Positions 24,286 to 33,052 of a DNA stretch of 37,440 bases are shown here, one piece after another. The stretch covers positions 1 to 37,440 of the forward strand of contig JAKJGY010000023.1 in assembly GCA_022704145.1 (NCBI GenBank). The letters are read 5' to 3'. Within the stretch, counting starts at the first letter, position 1, and each line of letters starts with the position of its first letter. Made by a program: the position numbers and the translations under genes. This DNA comes from Verrucomicrobiota bacterium (GTDB lineage: Bacteria > Verrucomicrobiota > Kiritimatiellia > RFP12 > UBA1067). Under the pieces are notes generated by a model. That model did no database searches. It had not been told where the DNA came from and was given only the letters and a program-made list of their open reading frames with translations.

Positions 24286-26412
24286 TCATGCTCCCCCTCT
24301 TGTCTCCACAGTCAGGACACGGCGCTTCAGGTCCTCCCAGCCGACGTGCCTCAGCAGGCCGCGCGCGTGTTGCGCCAGCTCTTCCGCCGGGCGTGCGCGC
24401 CATGCCCGCGCGCGGGCGGACGAATAGCCGCGCGCGCCGCCGTGCCGCCTGCTGTCGAAAGCGTCGGCGGGCTCGCCGGCCCACGCCGCTCCGAGCGCGG
24501 GCTGCACGAACAGCGGGTCCTCGCCGACCGCCTGCTCGCCGCCCGCCGCCGGACGCCACTCGGCGGAGTCGATCCGCTTGACGCGCTCGGGCGCCGAGTA
24601 GAGCGCCGCCAGCTTGCCGTCCGCGGCGGCGCCCGCCGCCACGAGGCTGCGCTCCAGCACGAGGTCGGCGGTGTGCTCGCCCTTGCTGTCCGCATAAATC
24701 TGCATCGTCGCGTTGTTCGCCACCGTCAGGTGCGAGGCGCGGACCGTGCCGATCAGCCACAGGCCGTCCTCCGTCCAGCTCCCCCCGCGCTTGAACGCGT
24801 TCGCCGAAAGGCAGTTGACCAGATAGGCCGTGCCCCACAGCCGGTAGTTCATCTTGTTGCGCAGGCTGACGCAGTTGACGAAGAGCGCGTTATCCGACTT
24901 CACATCCCAGCCGCCGTCGGCGCAGTCGAACGCCGCGCAGTTGATGAACGCCAGGTTCCTGACCCCGCGCTCGGCGCAGTAGCCGTCGCCCTGCCAGTAG
25001 CGCGCCTTGGAGTAGACGCAGTTACGCGCGACGCAGTTGACGAAGATGATGTCGCGCTCGTCGGCCCACGGCACAGGATCCCTCTTCGCGTCGCGCGTCG
25101 CGTCGCCCTGCAGGTTGAAAGCGATGTGGAACGCCTCCCGCATCCACGCCGTGCCGCCCGCGTCGGCGGTACAGTTCAGCACGCGTACGTCGGTGTTGCC
25201 GCCTTGCAGGCGCACGGCGCTCTTGGTGAAGTGGATGAACGCGCAGTCCGCGATCTCGATATCGCGCGAGGCCTCCTCGGGCCTGGCGGCCAGCCCGCCG
25301 CCGCAGAGGAAGACGCCGAAACGCATCTCGTACGCGCACACGTCGCGCAGCCGCAGGCCGATATGGCGGCCCTGCTTGGAGAACAGCACGTGCTGGTAGC
25401 GCGCCAGCCGCAGGCCCTCGAAGGCGCAGTGGCTAACGCCGTTGCTGAGCGCGAGAAAGGAGGCGCCGCGCTCCACGTCCTTCGGGTTCCAGTCGCCGAC
25501 GAACCAGGGCAGCCCCTGGCCGGTATCCACGCCGACGAGGCGCTTGATCGCGGCCGGGCCTGTGCCGCCGCTGGCCACCTTGAGCGACAGGTTCGCGTAG
25601 AGCCCGCTGCCGAGGCGGCAGGCGCGGCCGGGCGGCAGGGCGTCCCACGCGCTTTGCAGAACGCCGGGCGCGTTGCCGGGCAGGGCGTTCGGCCAGTCGG
25701 CGCCGGTGCGCGCGCCCGCACCGTCGGGCGTCAGAAAGAGGTCGCCCGCCGCAGGCGGTAACGGCAGCGCGGGCGGAGGCGGAGGCCGCACCGCGGCCGC
25801 GCGCCGGATCGCGTCCGTCCACGGGGCGGCGGCGACGGCGCCAGCGTCCGTCTCCTGGAGCTTCAGTCCGGCGAACCAGGCGGCCTCGCCCACGGGCTTG
25901 TCCTTCTCGGACTGCCGCCAGCGGCAGAGCACCTGCACCTCGTCCGCGCCGCCGGAGTCGAACACGCACACGACGGGCGTCCACCCCCCGCCAGCGTTCC
26001 ACTCCGTCGCCAGGCGCTCGACCTCCCGGCCGTCCTTGCGCAGCTTGACGCCCAGCACCGCAAACTCCTTGCGGGTCGCCTTCAGCAGTCCTTCGACACG
26101 GTAGGCGGTCTCCGGTTTCACTTTCACGGACTGCCGGATCTCGCCGAGGCTGCCGCCAGCCGCCTGGACGATGTCCACGCGCAGCGCCGGGCCGCCGCAG
26201 GGCGGCTTCGCGTCGGCGTCGGCCGACACCTTCTGTCCCGGGACCACCGTCCAGTGCGCGGGCTGGCCGTCCGTGAACCCGCCCGTGAAGTCGCCGTTAT
26301 TGAGCAGGTTAGGGGCGGCGGGGACGGCGGACCGCGCGCCCCACGCGGCCGCCAGCACCAGGCAGAACAGCAAACCGTCTCGGGGCGACGGCCGGAACCA
26401 TGTGCGCATCAT
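24286..26412 (-). CDS. Secreted right-handed parallel beta-helix protein
   Basis: This 708-residue protein has a signal peptide (LLFCLVLAAAWGARSA) followed by NLLNNGDFTGGFTDGQPAHW, the start of a carbohydrate-binding-like beta-sandwich covering about residues 35-190. A Pro-rich linker (RPPPPPALPLPPAAGD) leads to a beta-helix region, about 215-620, with repeated short strands such as IEIADCAFIHFTKSAVRLQGG, seen as IADCAFIHF then NCTADAGG, IIFVNCVARNC, LAFINCAAFDCADGG and ALFVNCVSLRN. Beta-helix proteins of this layout are often polysaccharide lyases or hydrolases, but no catalytic residues can be assigned. The C-terminal 90 residues are Arg- and Ala-rich. An AAGGAG site precedes two adjacent ATG codons. 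It is divergent to the GH-A hydrolase gene. Confidence 0.8.
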   Translation of the reverse strand: MMRTWFRPSPRDGLLFCLVLAAAWGARSAVPAAPNLLNNGDFTGGFTDGQPAHWTVVPGQKVSADADAKPPCGGPALRVDIVQAAGGSLGEIRQSVKVKPETAYRVEGLLKATRKEFAVLGVKLRKDGREVERLATEWNAGGGWTPVVCVFDSGGADEVQVLCRWRQSEKDKPVGEAAWFAGLKLQETDAGAVAAAPWTDAIRRAAAVRPPPPPALPLPPAAGDLFLTPDGAGARTGADWPNALPGNAPGVLQSAWDALPPGRACRLGSGLYANLSLKVASGGTGPAAIKRLVGVDTGQGLPWFVGDWNPKDVERGASFLALSNGVSHCAFEGLRLARYQHVLFSKQGRHIGLRLRDVCAYEMRFGVFLCGGGLAARPEEASRDIEIADCAFIHFTKSAVRLQGGNTDVRVLNCTADAGGTAWMREAFHIAFNLQGDATRDAKRDPVPWADERDIIFVNCVARNCVYSKARYWQGDGYCAERGVRNLAFINCAAFDCADGGWDVKSDNALFVNCVSLRNKMNYRLWGTAYLVNCLSANAFKRGGSWTEDGLWLIGTVRASHLTVANNATMQIYADSKGEHTADLVLERSLVAAGAAADGKLAALYSAPERVKRIDSAEWRPAAGGEQAVGEDPLFVQPALGAAWAGEPADAFDSRRHGGARGYSSARARAWRARPAEELAQHARGLLRHVGWEDLKRRVLTVETRGGA

Positions 26413-26445
26413 CGGGCTCTCCTTTTCCGCTCTCGGTCGATGGGG

Positions 26446-26459
26446 GTGTATGGTACACT
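26446..26459 (+). promoter_or_regulatory. Dyad overlapping an extended -10 in the divergent promoter region
   Basis: GTGTA-TGG-TACAC (26446-26458) is a perfect five-base inverted repeat around three bases. It overlaps TGGTACACT (26451-26459), an extended -10 for the plus-strand hydrolase gene about 80 bases before its ATG. The dyad could be a regulator site or a coincidence of the promoter sequence. Confidence 0.4.
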
Positions 26460-26470
26460 AATTGTGGTCC

Positions 26471-26513
26471 GCGCGTCACGCGTGCACAGGGTGCCCTGTG
26501 TGCGTGGCGCGCG
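26471..26513. repeat. Long imperfect inverted repeat in the hydrolase 5' leader
   Basis: GCGCGTCACGCGTGCACAGG-G and its near reverse complement (CCCTGTGTGCGTGGCGCGC) flank a two-base centre, giving arms of about 19-21 bases with a small bulge. The paired core GCACAGGG/CCCTGTGTGC is strong. It lies between the presumed start of transcription and the ribosome binding site. It resembles a short dispersed palindromic repeat, although no second copy is in the window. Confidence 0.6.
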
Positions 26514-26538
26514 CCTGAACGGGAAGGATTCCGCTCCT

Positions 26539-29271
26539 ATGCGTCATTCGTTCTTGGGTCTCGCCGTCCTGGCCGCCTGCGGCAGCCTGTCCGCAACGCT
26601 CTCCGCGGGCGCCGCCCAGACACTCGCCACCTCAGGCGCCACGCTGGAGCTGTCGAGCCCGCGCTGCGCGATCACGCCGCAGCTCTTCACGCCCGACTGG
26701 CAGGGCTGCCGCGCCTCGGGCGGGCTCACGCGTGAACCCGACGGCTCGTACACCTTCAAGATCGAAACCAAGAGCGGTACGATCCGCGGCAAGGCCGCCT
26801 TCGCGGCCACCACCAACGGCGCAGTCGACGCGGTCTACACCTTCACGCCCGAACGCGACCTCGCGCTCAACGCGCTCTACGTCGGCACATCGCTCCCTAC
26901 CGAGCACTGGGCGGGCGGATCCTTCGGCGCGAGCCCGCCTTGCGACGGCCGCCTGCCCGTGCAGTACAAGGAGCTGAACGTCTACACCCGTTCGGTCACC
27001 GCCCTCTCGCTCGACTCGTCGAAGCTCAGGGAGAGCCTCGTCTTCCGCTTCCCCGAGCCGACCCCGGTCATGATCCAGGACGACCGCCAGTGGGGGCCGA
27101 CCTTCTCGGTGCGCATTGGCTGCCTGACCTCCAAGACCTTCAAGGCCGGCGAGCCGTTCGTCGTGCGCTTCTCGGTCGCCACGCGCGAGCCGCAGACGCT
27201 GGTCCTCGACGAGCCGGTGACGATCACCGCCGGGACGGAGTGGATCCCGCTGCAGCCGGAGACTGACATCCAGCCGGGCTCGGCGCTGGACTTCACGGCG
27301 CTCCGGCTCACCGACGCTCCGGCCGGCCGGCACGGCCGCGTCGTCGCGCGCGGGCCGCGTTTCGAGTTCGAGCGGAAGCCCGGCGTCGCGCAGCGCTTCT
27401 ACGGCGTGAACCTCTGCTTCTCGGCCAACTACCTCGAGCCCGACGAGGCCGCCCGCCTCGCGGCCCGCCTCACGCGGATCGGCTACAACGCCCTGCGCCT
27501 GCATCACCACGACGGCGGCCTTGTGGAGGGCTCGGCCGACGGCACCACGCTGAACCCCGCCAATCTCTCGCGGCTCGACGCGCTGATGGCCGCCTGCGTC
27601 TCCAACGGGATCTACGTCACCACGGACCTCTACGTCTCGCGCGCCGTGCCCTGGCGCAGCGTCGGCATCGACCGTGAGGGCAAGATCGGCATGAACGAGT
27701 ACAAGGTGCTGGTGGCGGTGCATGACGGCGCGCTCGAGAACCTCAAGCGCTTCACACGCCAGCTCCTCACCCATGTCAACCCGCACACCGGCCGCCGTTA
27801 CGCGGACGAGCCGGCCCTCGCCTGGCTCGCGCTGATCAACGAGGGTAATTTCGGCAACTACCTCGGCGAGATGCGGGGCATCCCCGAGTGGCAGCGCGCC
27901 TGGGCGGCCTGGCTGTCGGAGCGGCGGGCGCGCGCCTTCGCCGGCGTGCCCGAGACCCTCCCCGCCAGCATCACTGCGGCCGACCGCCACACCGCCGCGT
28001 TCGTCCTGTTCCTGAAGGAGACCGAAGACCGCCTGGTCGCGCGGCTCAAGGCGTTCTTACGCGACGAGCTGGGCTGCCGCGCGCTGGTCACCGACCGCAG
28101 CGCCTGGACCAACCATGCCAGCGACCAGTTGACGCGGCACGCGCTGTTCGACTATGTGGACGATCATTTTTACATCGACCATCCGGAGTTCGTCGAACAG
28201 CCCTGGCGGCTACCCAGCCGGTGCGCCAACGTCAACCCGCTTAAGAATGAGGCTCTGGGCGTGCAGAACGTCGTGTTCACGCGCCTGCTCGACAAGCCGT
28301 TCACCATCACCGAGTACAACTATTCCGGCCCCGGCCGTTTCCGCGGCGTGGGCGGCATCGTCACCGGCACGCTCGGCGCGCTCCAGGACTGGTCCGGCAT
28401 CTGGCGCTTCAGCTACAGCCACGACCGCAACAGCCTGCTGCGGCCCGGCGGAGCGGCGATGTCCTATTTCGATCTGGCGAACGACCCGCTCTCACAGGCG
28501 TCCGAACGGGCCTCGCTCTGCCTCTTCCTGCGCGGCGACCTGGCGCCGCTCGCGCGCTCCTACGCGCTGGTGATCCCCCCGGACGAGGCGCTCCGCATGC
28601 GCGACAGCATGCCGCAGAACCACACCGCCTGGCCGTGGCTCGCCTGGTACGCGCGCCTCGGCACGCAGGTCGCCGACCAGCCGCCGCCGGGCCTCACGTG
28701 GTCCGGCCGCTTCCCGGATGCCTACCGGACGCCCGCCGCGGAGATCCGCGCCCTGCTGGCGCAGGCGGGCGGCGGGACGCCGCCCGCGCCCGGCGATGGC
28801 GCGGTGTCGCTGGATCCGGCGAGCGGCTCGTTCGTGATCCGCACGCCGCGCACCTGCGGCGGGTTCGCCGAGCGCGGGCCGGTCGACGCCGGCGACCTGC
28901 GCTTCGATGTCGGCGACACGCCCGCGACGGTCTGGGTCAGCGCGCTCGACGCGGCCCCCGTCCGCAGCTCCTCGCGCCTGCTGCTCACCCACCTGACCGA
29001 CGTGCAGAACAGCGGCATCCGGTATGCGGAAGGGTCCCTCAAGACGCTGTTGTCCTGGGGCGGCCTGCCGCACCTCGCGCGCAACGGTCGTGCCGTGATC
29101 CGGCTTGCCGTCGCCCCCGGTAAAGCGTATAACGTGTACCGGTTGTCGACAGGCGGACGGCGCCTGGGCCAGGTCGAGGCCCGTGTGGCCGATGGCCAGC
29201 TCAGTTTTACGGCCGCGGTAGACGCGCTCCCCGCCTCGGCGACCTTGCTGTACGAGATCGTGAGCGACTAG
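26539..29271 (+). CDS. Secreted clan GH-A (TIM-barrel) glycoside hydrolase
   Basis: This 910-residue protein has a signal peptide (MRHSFLGLAVLAACGSLSATLSAGAAQ, read as FLGLAVLAACGSLSATLSAG). An N-terminal beta-rich region covers about 30-285. A TIM barrel starts at RFYGVNLCFSANYL and holds YNALRLHHHDG, the acid/base motif LALINEGN (E435) and the nucleophile motif FTITEYNYSGPGR (E592), the two-Glu pattern on strands 4 and 7 of clan GH-A retaining enzymes. The C-terminal 200 residues form another beta domain. The closest family (such as GH5-like) cannot be decided by eye, nor can the substrate. GGAAGGA precedes the chosen ATG; the longer frame to 26254 runs through the divergent promoter and was rejected. 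Confidence 0.82.
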   Translation: MRHSFLGLAVLAACGSLSATLSAGAAQTLATSGATLELSSPRCAITPQLFTPDWQGCRASGGLTREPDGSYTFKIETKSGTIRGKAAFAATTNGAVDAVYTFTPERDLALNALYVGTSLPTEHWAGGSFGASPPCDGRLPVQYKELNVYTRSVTALSLDSSKLRESLVFRFPEPTPVMIQDDRQWGPTFSVRIGCLTSKTFKAGEPFVVRFSVATREPQTLVLDEPVTITAGTEWIPLQPETDIQPGSALDFTALRLTDAPAGRHGRVVARGPRFEFERKPGVAQRFYGVNLCFSANYLEPDEAARLAARLTRIGYNALRLHHHDGGLVEGSADGTTLNPANLSRLDALMAACVSNGIYVTTDLYVSRAVPWRSVGIDREGKIGMNEYKVLVAVHDGALENLKRFTRQLLTHVNPHTGRRYADEPALAWLALINEGNFGNYLGEMRGIPEWQRAWAAWLSERRARAFAGVPETLPASITAADRHTAAFVLFLKETEDRLVARLKAFLRDELGCRALVTDRSAWTNHASDQLTRHALFDYVDDHFYIDHPEFVEQPWRLPSRCANVNPLKNEALGVQNVVFTRLLDKPFTITEYNYSGPGRFRGVGGIVTGTLGALQDWSGIWRFSYSHDRNSLLRPGGAAMSYFDLANDPLSQASERASLCLFLRGDLAPLARSYALVIPPDEALRMRDSMPQNHTAWPWLAWYARLGTQVADQPPPGLTWSGRFPDAYRTPAAEIRALLAQAGGGTPPAPGDGAVSLDPASGSFVIRTPRTCGGFAERGPVDAGDLRFDVGDTPATVWVSALDAAPVRSSSRLLLTHLTDVQNSGIRYAEGSLKTLLSWGGLPHLARNGRAVIRLAVAPGKAYNVYRLSTGGRRLGQVEARVADGQLSFTAAVDALPASATLLYEIVSD

Positions 29272-29319
29272 CCGGAAACGGACCCCGGCCCGTCAGAACG
29301 CCCTCTCGGCAGTCTGCCT

Positions 29320-30909
29320 ATGCTCAACCGGCTCATAACGCTGGCGCTGTCTGGGATGGCTGTCACGGCCTCCGCCGAACTCGCGTTCGGCCCCCTCAAG
29401 AACTACCCCAACATCGGGTTCGCCTGCCCGCTCCTGCGGCACGCCAAGGCCGAGCCGCTCCCCTCGCCCGAGGCGTATCCGCACCTGTTCGGCCTGGATG
29501 AGGGGCTGTTGCGCGAGGACCGCTTCAGCGCCCTCGAACTCTGGTACGGCCTTCAGTGCTGCGGGCGCTGGCGCGACGCGGAAGGCAACCGGCTCGTGCT
29601 CGGACGCGCGACGCACCTGCTGCCGGACCTGGGCGACGAGCCGGTCTCGCGCGAGCGCTTCGCGGCCGCCCTGGCCGACGATGACGCAGCCTTCGACCCG
29701 CGCTGCCGCGACTCCCTGAACACCTGGGTCGCCACGTTTGCCGACACGACGGTCTACGCGCCCGAAGAACGGCGCGTCAACGCCTTCGCGCTGGAGGACG
29801 TCCTGGCCTACCCTTGCGCCGCCACCAACACCCTCCTCTACGCGTTCCGTCCGCGTCGCATCGGCAACGCCGCCTCCGCCGACTGGTTCTGCGTGCTGCT
29901 GCACGCGCCGGGTGCGTCCGACCTCAAGACGCTTCGCGACCGGTTCGAGGAGCAGTTTATCGGGGCGATCTCCCTGCCGAACCGGCTGGATCGGGAGGAC
30001 GGGGTGCGGGCGGCGGAGCTGGACGTCGCCCGTCCGGAACAGGCGGAGCCTGACCTGCCCGACCACCCGGTTCGCGCTGAGGCGCGCAAGAGCGTCGAGA
30101 ATTACGACGCCTGGTGGGTCGCCGAGGCCGACGGGTATGTCATCCTCTCCGACACGTCCACCGAGGTCGGCCGCTCCCTGATCCGCGACCTGCAGGAGAC
30201 GCTGCCTGCGCTCAGGCGCGCCTTTGTCCAGTTGGTGCCGCCCCTGACCCGCGAGGAGGAGGTGTCGCTGATCCGCCTCTTCCAGTCCAAGGACGACTAT
30301 GTCCGCTACGTGGGCCGCGAGCGCGCGTGGTCGAGCGGGGTCTGGATGCCCGCGCGGCGTGAACTTGTCCTGGCGCAGGAGTCCAACCGACAAGAGATGA
30401 TGCGCATCATCCGGCATGAGGCCTTCCACCAGTACCTGTCGCACGCCTACTGTATGCTGGCCGCCGCGCCCTGGCTGAACGAGGGGCACGCCTGCCTGTT
30501 CGAGAACGCCTCCGTGGACAGCAAGCGCCGGGTCGCCCTCAACGAGGATCCGGCGCGCTGCGCCTTTCTGCTGGAGAACCTTGAGGCTGCCACCGCCCAC
30601 CTTCCCCTCCTGCTGCGGCTCGACTACGCCTCCTTCTACGGCGCCGATGAGGCCCAGCGCCAGCTCCACTATGCGCTCGCCTGGGGTCTCGCCTACTACC
30701 TCCAGAAAGGCGCGCCCAACGAGCGCAACACACCCTTCAGGCAGATCCTGCCCGCCTTCGCGGCCGCGCTGGCCAGCGGCGAGCGCTATCCGGAGGCCAC
30801 GGAGCGCGCGTTCGAGGGCGTGGACATGCGGGTCTTCCAGTCCAACTTCAGCGAGTTCTGGCTCAAACGCCGCGCCGCGGCGATCCGTTTCGACCCGCTG
30901 GCGCCCTGA
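29320..30909 (+). CDS. Secreted HExxH metallopeptidase-like protein (DUF1570-like)
   Basis: This 529-residue protein begins with a signal peptide (MLNRLITLALSGMAVTASAE). The N-terminal half is unrecognised. Around residues 360-395 it has IIRHEAFHQYLSHAY (H366, E367, H370) followed by APWLNEGHACLFE with Glu388, the HExxH plus downstream Glu arrangement of gluzincin peptidases. This pattern, with WLNEG, resembles DUF1570-type proteins common in PVC bacteria. It likely acts in the periplasm or outside the cell; the substrate is unknown. No ribosome binding site is visible, and only 48 bases separate it from the hydrolase gene, so co-transcription is likely. Confidence 0.78.
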   Translation: MLNRLITLALSGMAVTASAELAFGPLKNYPNIGFACPLLRHAKAEPLPSPEAYPHLFGLDEGLLREDRFSALELWYGLQCCGRWRDAEGNRLVLGRATHLLPDLGDEPVSRERFAAALADDDAAFDPRCRDSLNTWVATFADTTVYAPEERRVNAFALEDVLAYPCAATNTLLYAFRPRRIGNAASADWFCVLLHAPGASDLKTLRDRFEEQFIGAISLPNRLDREDGVRAAELDVARPEQAEPDLPDHPVRAEARKSVENYDAWWVAEADGYVILSDTSTEVGRSLIRDLQETLPALRRAFVQLVPPLTREEEVSLIRLFQSKDDYVRYVGRERAWSSGVWMPARRELVLAQESNRQEMMRIIRHEAFHQYLSHAYCMLAAAPWLNEGHACLFENASVDSKRRVALNEDPARCAFLLENLEAATAHLPLLLRLDYASFYGADEAQRQLHYALAWGLAYYLQKGAPNERNTPFRQILPAFAAALASGERYPEATERAFEGVDMRVFQSNFSEFWLKRRAAAIRFDPLAP

Positions 30910-30942
30910 CCCCGTAACAACCCCTGGAGAAAAGGATACACC

Positions 30943-31239
30943 ATGCGACTGCCCTTCCTCCGCGCCCTGCTGGCGGCCTGCTGCCTGCCGCTCGCAGGCT
31001 GCATCTACTCCGACTTCCGCGCCCCCCTCAGCAAAGAGTTCCGCGACACGCGTGTCGCGACCAAGAGCGGGCAGGCCACCACCCGCTCCGTGGCCTGGCT
31101 GGTGGCGTGGGGGGATGCGGGGCTCCAGCAGGCGGCGGTCAACGGGAACCTAGCCCACATCGTCTACGCGGACCGCGCCTTCATGAACGTCCTGTTCGGC
31201 CTCTACATGAGCAACACGACCATCGTCTATGGCAACTGA
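30943..31239 (+). CDS. TRL-like lipoprotein (first of a pair)
   Basis: This 98-residue protein has a lipoprotein signal with lipobox LAGC (Cys20). The mature part has the pattern of TRL-like proteins: YSDFRAPLS near the start, SGQATTRSVAWLVAWGDAGL, AAVNGNLAHIVYADRAF and the end NVLFGLYMSNTTIVYGN. The role of the family is unknown; a membrane-anchored periplasmic location follows from the lipobox. An AAAAGGA ribosome binding site precedes the ATG. It overlaps the next lipoprotein gene by 11 bases. Confidence 0.8.
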   Translation: MRLPFLRALLAACCLPLAGCIYSDFRAPLSKEFRDTRVATKSGQATTRSVAWLVAWGDAGLQQAAVNGNLAHIVYADRAFMNVLFGLYMSNTTIVYGN

Positions 31240-31573
31240 CGCAACCCTCCGTCTGGCGCTGCCCCTGCTGGGCCTGCTCGCCTGCTCCGGCTGCTTTGCG
31301 CCCAGGGGCCTCCTGGTGACCTCGAACACCGTGCCCTACACGCTGCCCGTTGAGGGTGCGGCGCGCCGCGGCACGAGGCAGTGCACGGTCGACATCACGC
31401 AGATCAAGGAGCCGCTGAGCCGCGCCAACCTGTCGGTGCTCTGGACGAACCGCGCGGTTCGCGATGCCGCCAAGCGTGCCGGCATGACCGAGCTGCACTA
31501 TGCCGACATCGAGACGCTCTCGTTCCTGAACGGGGTCTACGCGCGGCGCCGGCTCATCTTTCACGGCAACTAA
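31229..31573 (+). CDS. TRL-like lipoprotein (second of a pair)
   Basis: This 114-residue protein has a lipobox-like LACSGC (Cys22). The mature part RGLLVTSNTVPYT, DITQIKEPLS and the ending MTELHYADIETLSFLNGVYARRRLIFHGN (read as HYADIETLSFLNGVY, RRLIFHGN) follows the same layout as the preceding lipoprotein, so the two are probably ancient duplicates with different sequence. Translation is likely coupled through the 11-base overlap; no separate ribosome binding site is visible. It is the last gene of the plus-strand run starting at 26539. Confidence 0.75.
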   Translation: MATDATLRLALPLLGLLACSGCFAPRGLLVTSNTVPYTLPVEGAARRGTRQCTVDITQIKEPLSRANLSVLWTNRAVRDAAKRAGMTELHYADIETLSFLNGVYARRRLIFHGN

Positions 31574-31608
31574 CGACGCTGTCCGGCGGCCTCCCGCCCT
31601 ACCCCAAA

Positions 31609-31645
31609 AAGCAGTGTCCGCCCCCTTCACAGGTTGGGCGGACAC
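31609..31645 (-). terminator. Rho-independent terminator of the secreted unknown gene
   Basis: On the minus strand a perfect ten-base stem, GTGTCCGCCC with GGGCGGACAC (31614-31623, 31636-31645), and a 12-base loop is followed by TGCTTTTT. It starts 24 bases after the stop of the gene at 31669. On the plus strand no T-run follows, so it mainly serves the minus strand. Confidence 0.8.
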
Positions 31646-31668
31646 ACTCGCTCTCAACCCCGGCCGGT

Positions 31669-32868
31669 TCAGTCCACCTTGATGATCTTGAAGAAGGCGC
31701 GTGCCTTGTTGAGGGGGATCCTGACCCGGGTCTGCGTCGTGCCGGCCGTGAACGGGGTGCTCACATAGGCCGACCAGCCCTGCGCCGTCTGGTAGCTGAC
31801 CGCCTGGGCCTGCCACGTATCGGGAGCGTCGGCGAGAAGGCCCGCCACCCACACCTGATACATCAGCCCGACCTCGGTGTTGAACTGGACCGTCATCGTG
31901 TCCAGGGTCATCTCCACGGCGGTCATACGGATCGCCTTCACCTCGACCGGCCCCGGCGACGAGAAGGTGTTGCCCTCCTCATCAAGCACCTTGAACTGGT
32001 AAGACTGCCCGACCGTGAGGCCCGTGGCCTCGGCCGTGTAGGTGTTCGACCCCTCGCCGTTGGGCGTCACGCTTGCGACCTGGACCCAGATGCCGTTGAT
32101 CAGCGCCAGGATCTTGATCTCACCCGTGCCATTCTCGTTCACCGTGGAGATCTCGACCACGATCTTGTTTCCGGACGCGTAGGCGCTCAACCCCATACCG
32201 GTCGAGAGGGGCGTGGGCGAGCCGCTGACCGAATAGACCTCCTGCAGCGAGCCGCTCCCCGCCAAAGTGACCGAGTTGATGCCGTCGGTCTCGTCTGTCG
32301 GGGACACCACCGACTGGGTCGGCTGCGGATCCTCGCCCAACACCGAGCCGATAAAGGCCCGGTAGGTGACCGGCGACTCGTCGGTCGGATAGGCGAAGAC
32401 GAAGGTCACGTAGTTGGTGCTGTTCTCCGTCACGGCGAACGTGGTGCCGTTGGTGTGCAGGAGCGGCACCCAGCCGACCGGCGCGGAATTGGTGATGCCC
32501 CAGACATAGTACTTTCCGGTGGAGGACTCGGGGGCGTCACGCAGCGCCGCCAGCGCGCCCTGGACCGTGCCCACGTCCTCGGCGTCCGGAAGAACGTCGA
32601 AAAGCTTGACCTGCAGCAGGAGCTTCAGCGAGGCCAGGTTGCTGCCCGTCGCCGAGTCATACGCGCTGGTGATGTTGAGCGTAGACTCCAACTGTCCCTC
32701 AAACACGATCATCCCACCCGACTCCCATGCCGTGCCCAAGGAGTTGGTGAACACCCGCGTCTGCCCGCTGGTCAGGTCGTCAAACTCAAACGTATCCTGC
32801 GCAACAACCGACTGGAACGCGAACACGCCCATCAGGAGCAACCCAAGACCCGCGACTGTCAGCTTCAT
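31669..32868 (-). CDS. Secreted protein of unknown function
   Basis: This 399-residue protein has a clear signal peptide (LTVAGLGLLLMGVFAFQSVVAQ, cleavage after AQ). It is acidic, rich in Ser, Thr, Gly and Val, and looks all-beta. The stretch around 265-320 (NTYTAEATGLTVGQSYQFKV, read as YTAEATGLTVGQSYQFKVLD) resembles a fibronectin type III strand set. The C-terminal 60 residues, ending KARAFFKIIKVD, resemble a short C-terminal module seen in exported PVC proteins, though that is from memory. Its base composition is visibly less GC-rich than its neighbours. GAGGTG lies before the ATG. Terminator and promoter make it a single-gene unit. No enzyme motif was recognised. Confidence 0.8.
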   Translation of the reverse strand: MKLTVAGLGLLLMGVFAFQSVVAQDTFEFDDLTSGQTRVFTNSLGTAWESGGMIVFEGQLESTLNITSAYDSATGSNLASLKLLLQVKLFDVLPDAEDVGTVQGALAALRDAPESSTGKYYVWGITNSAPVGWVPLLHTNGTTFAVTENSTNYVTFVFAYPTDESPVTYRAFIGSVLGEDPQPTQSVVSPTDETDGINSVTLAGSGSLQEVYSVSGSPTPLSTGMGLSAYASGNKIVVEISTVNENGTGEIKILALINGIWVQVASVTPNGEGSNTYTAEATGLTVGQSYQFKVLDEEGNTFSSPGPVEVKAIRMTAVEMTLDTMTVQFNTEVGLMYQVWVAGLLADAPDTWQAQAVSYQTAQGWSAYVSTPFTAGTTQTRVRIPLNKARAFFKIIKVD

Positions 32869-32913
32869 GTGGCCACCTCGATTACTGTTTACCCAAATCG
32901 ATACAGTGGCCGT

Positions 32914-32919
32914 ACTATA
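32914..32919 (-). promoter_or_regulatory. Possible -10 box for the secreted unknown gene
   Basis: TATAGT on the minus strand lies about 45 bases before the ATG. The TTGCAC further upstream is only 14 bases away, too close for a standard -35, so only the -10 is proposed. Confidence 0.35.
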
Positions 32920-33052
32920 TCAGAGAATGCACGTGCAAGGGAAGTCCAAAGGTAGGGTGGAAGAAATTATGGTTTTAAGGGTGAGAACAGGCTGGCCGTC
33001 CGCCTTGCGGCTGTGTTACGGTCTACGCACCTTTAACCGCAAGTCGACCGTC

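Noticed and set aside
23260-25761. Plus-strand frame of 833 codons opposite the NagB-like and beta-helix genes
   Set aside because: Antisense shadow with Arg/His/Val-rich composition; both minus-strand genes have signal or family motifs.
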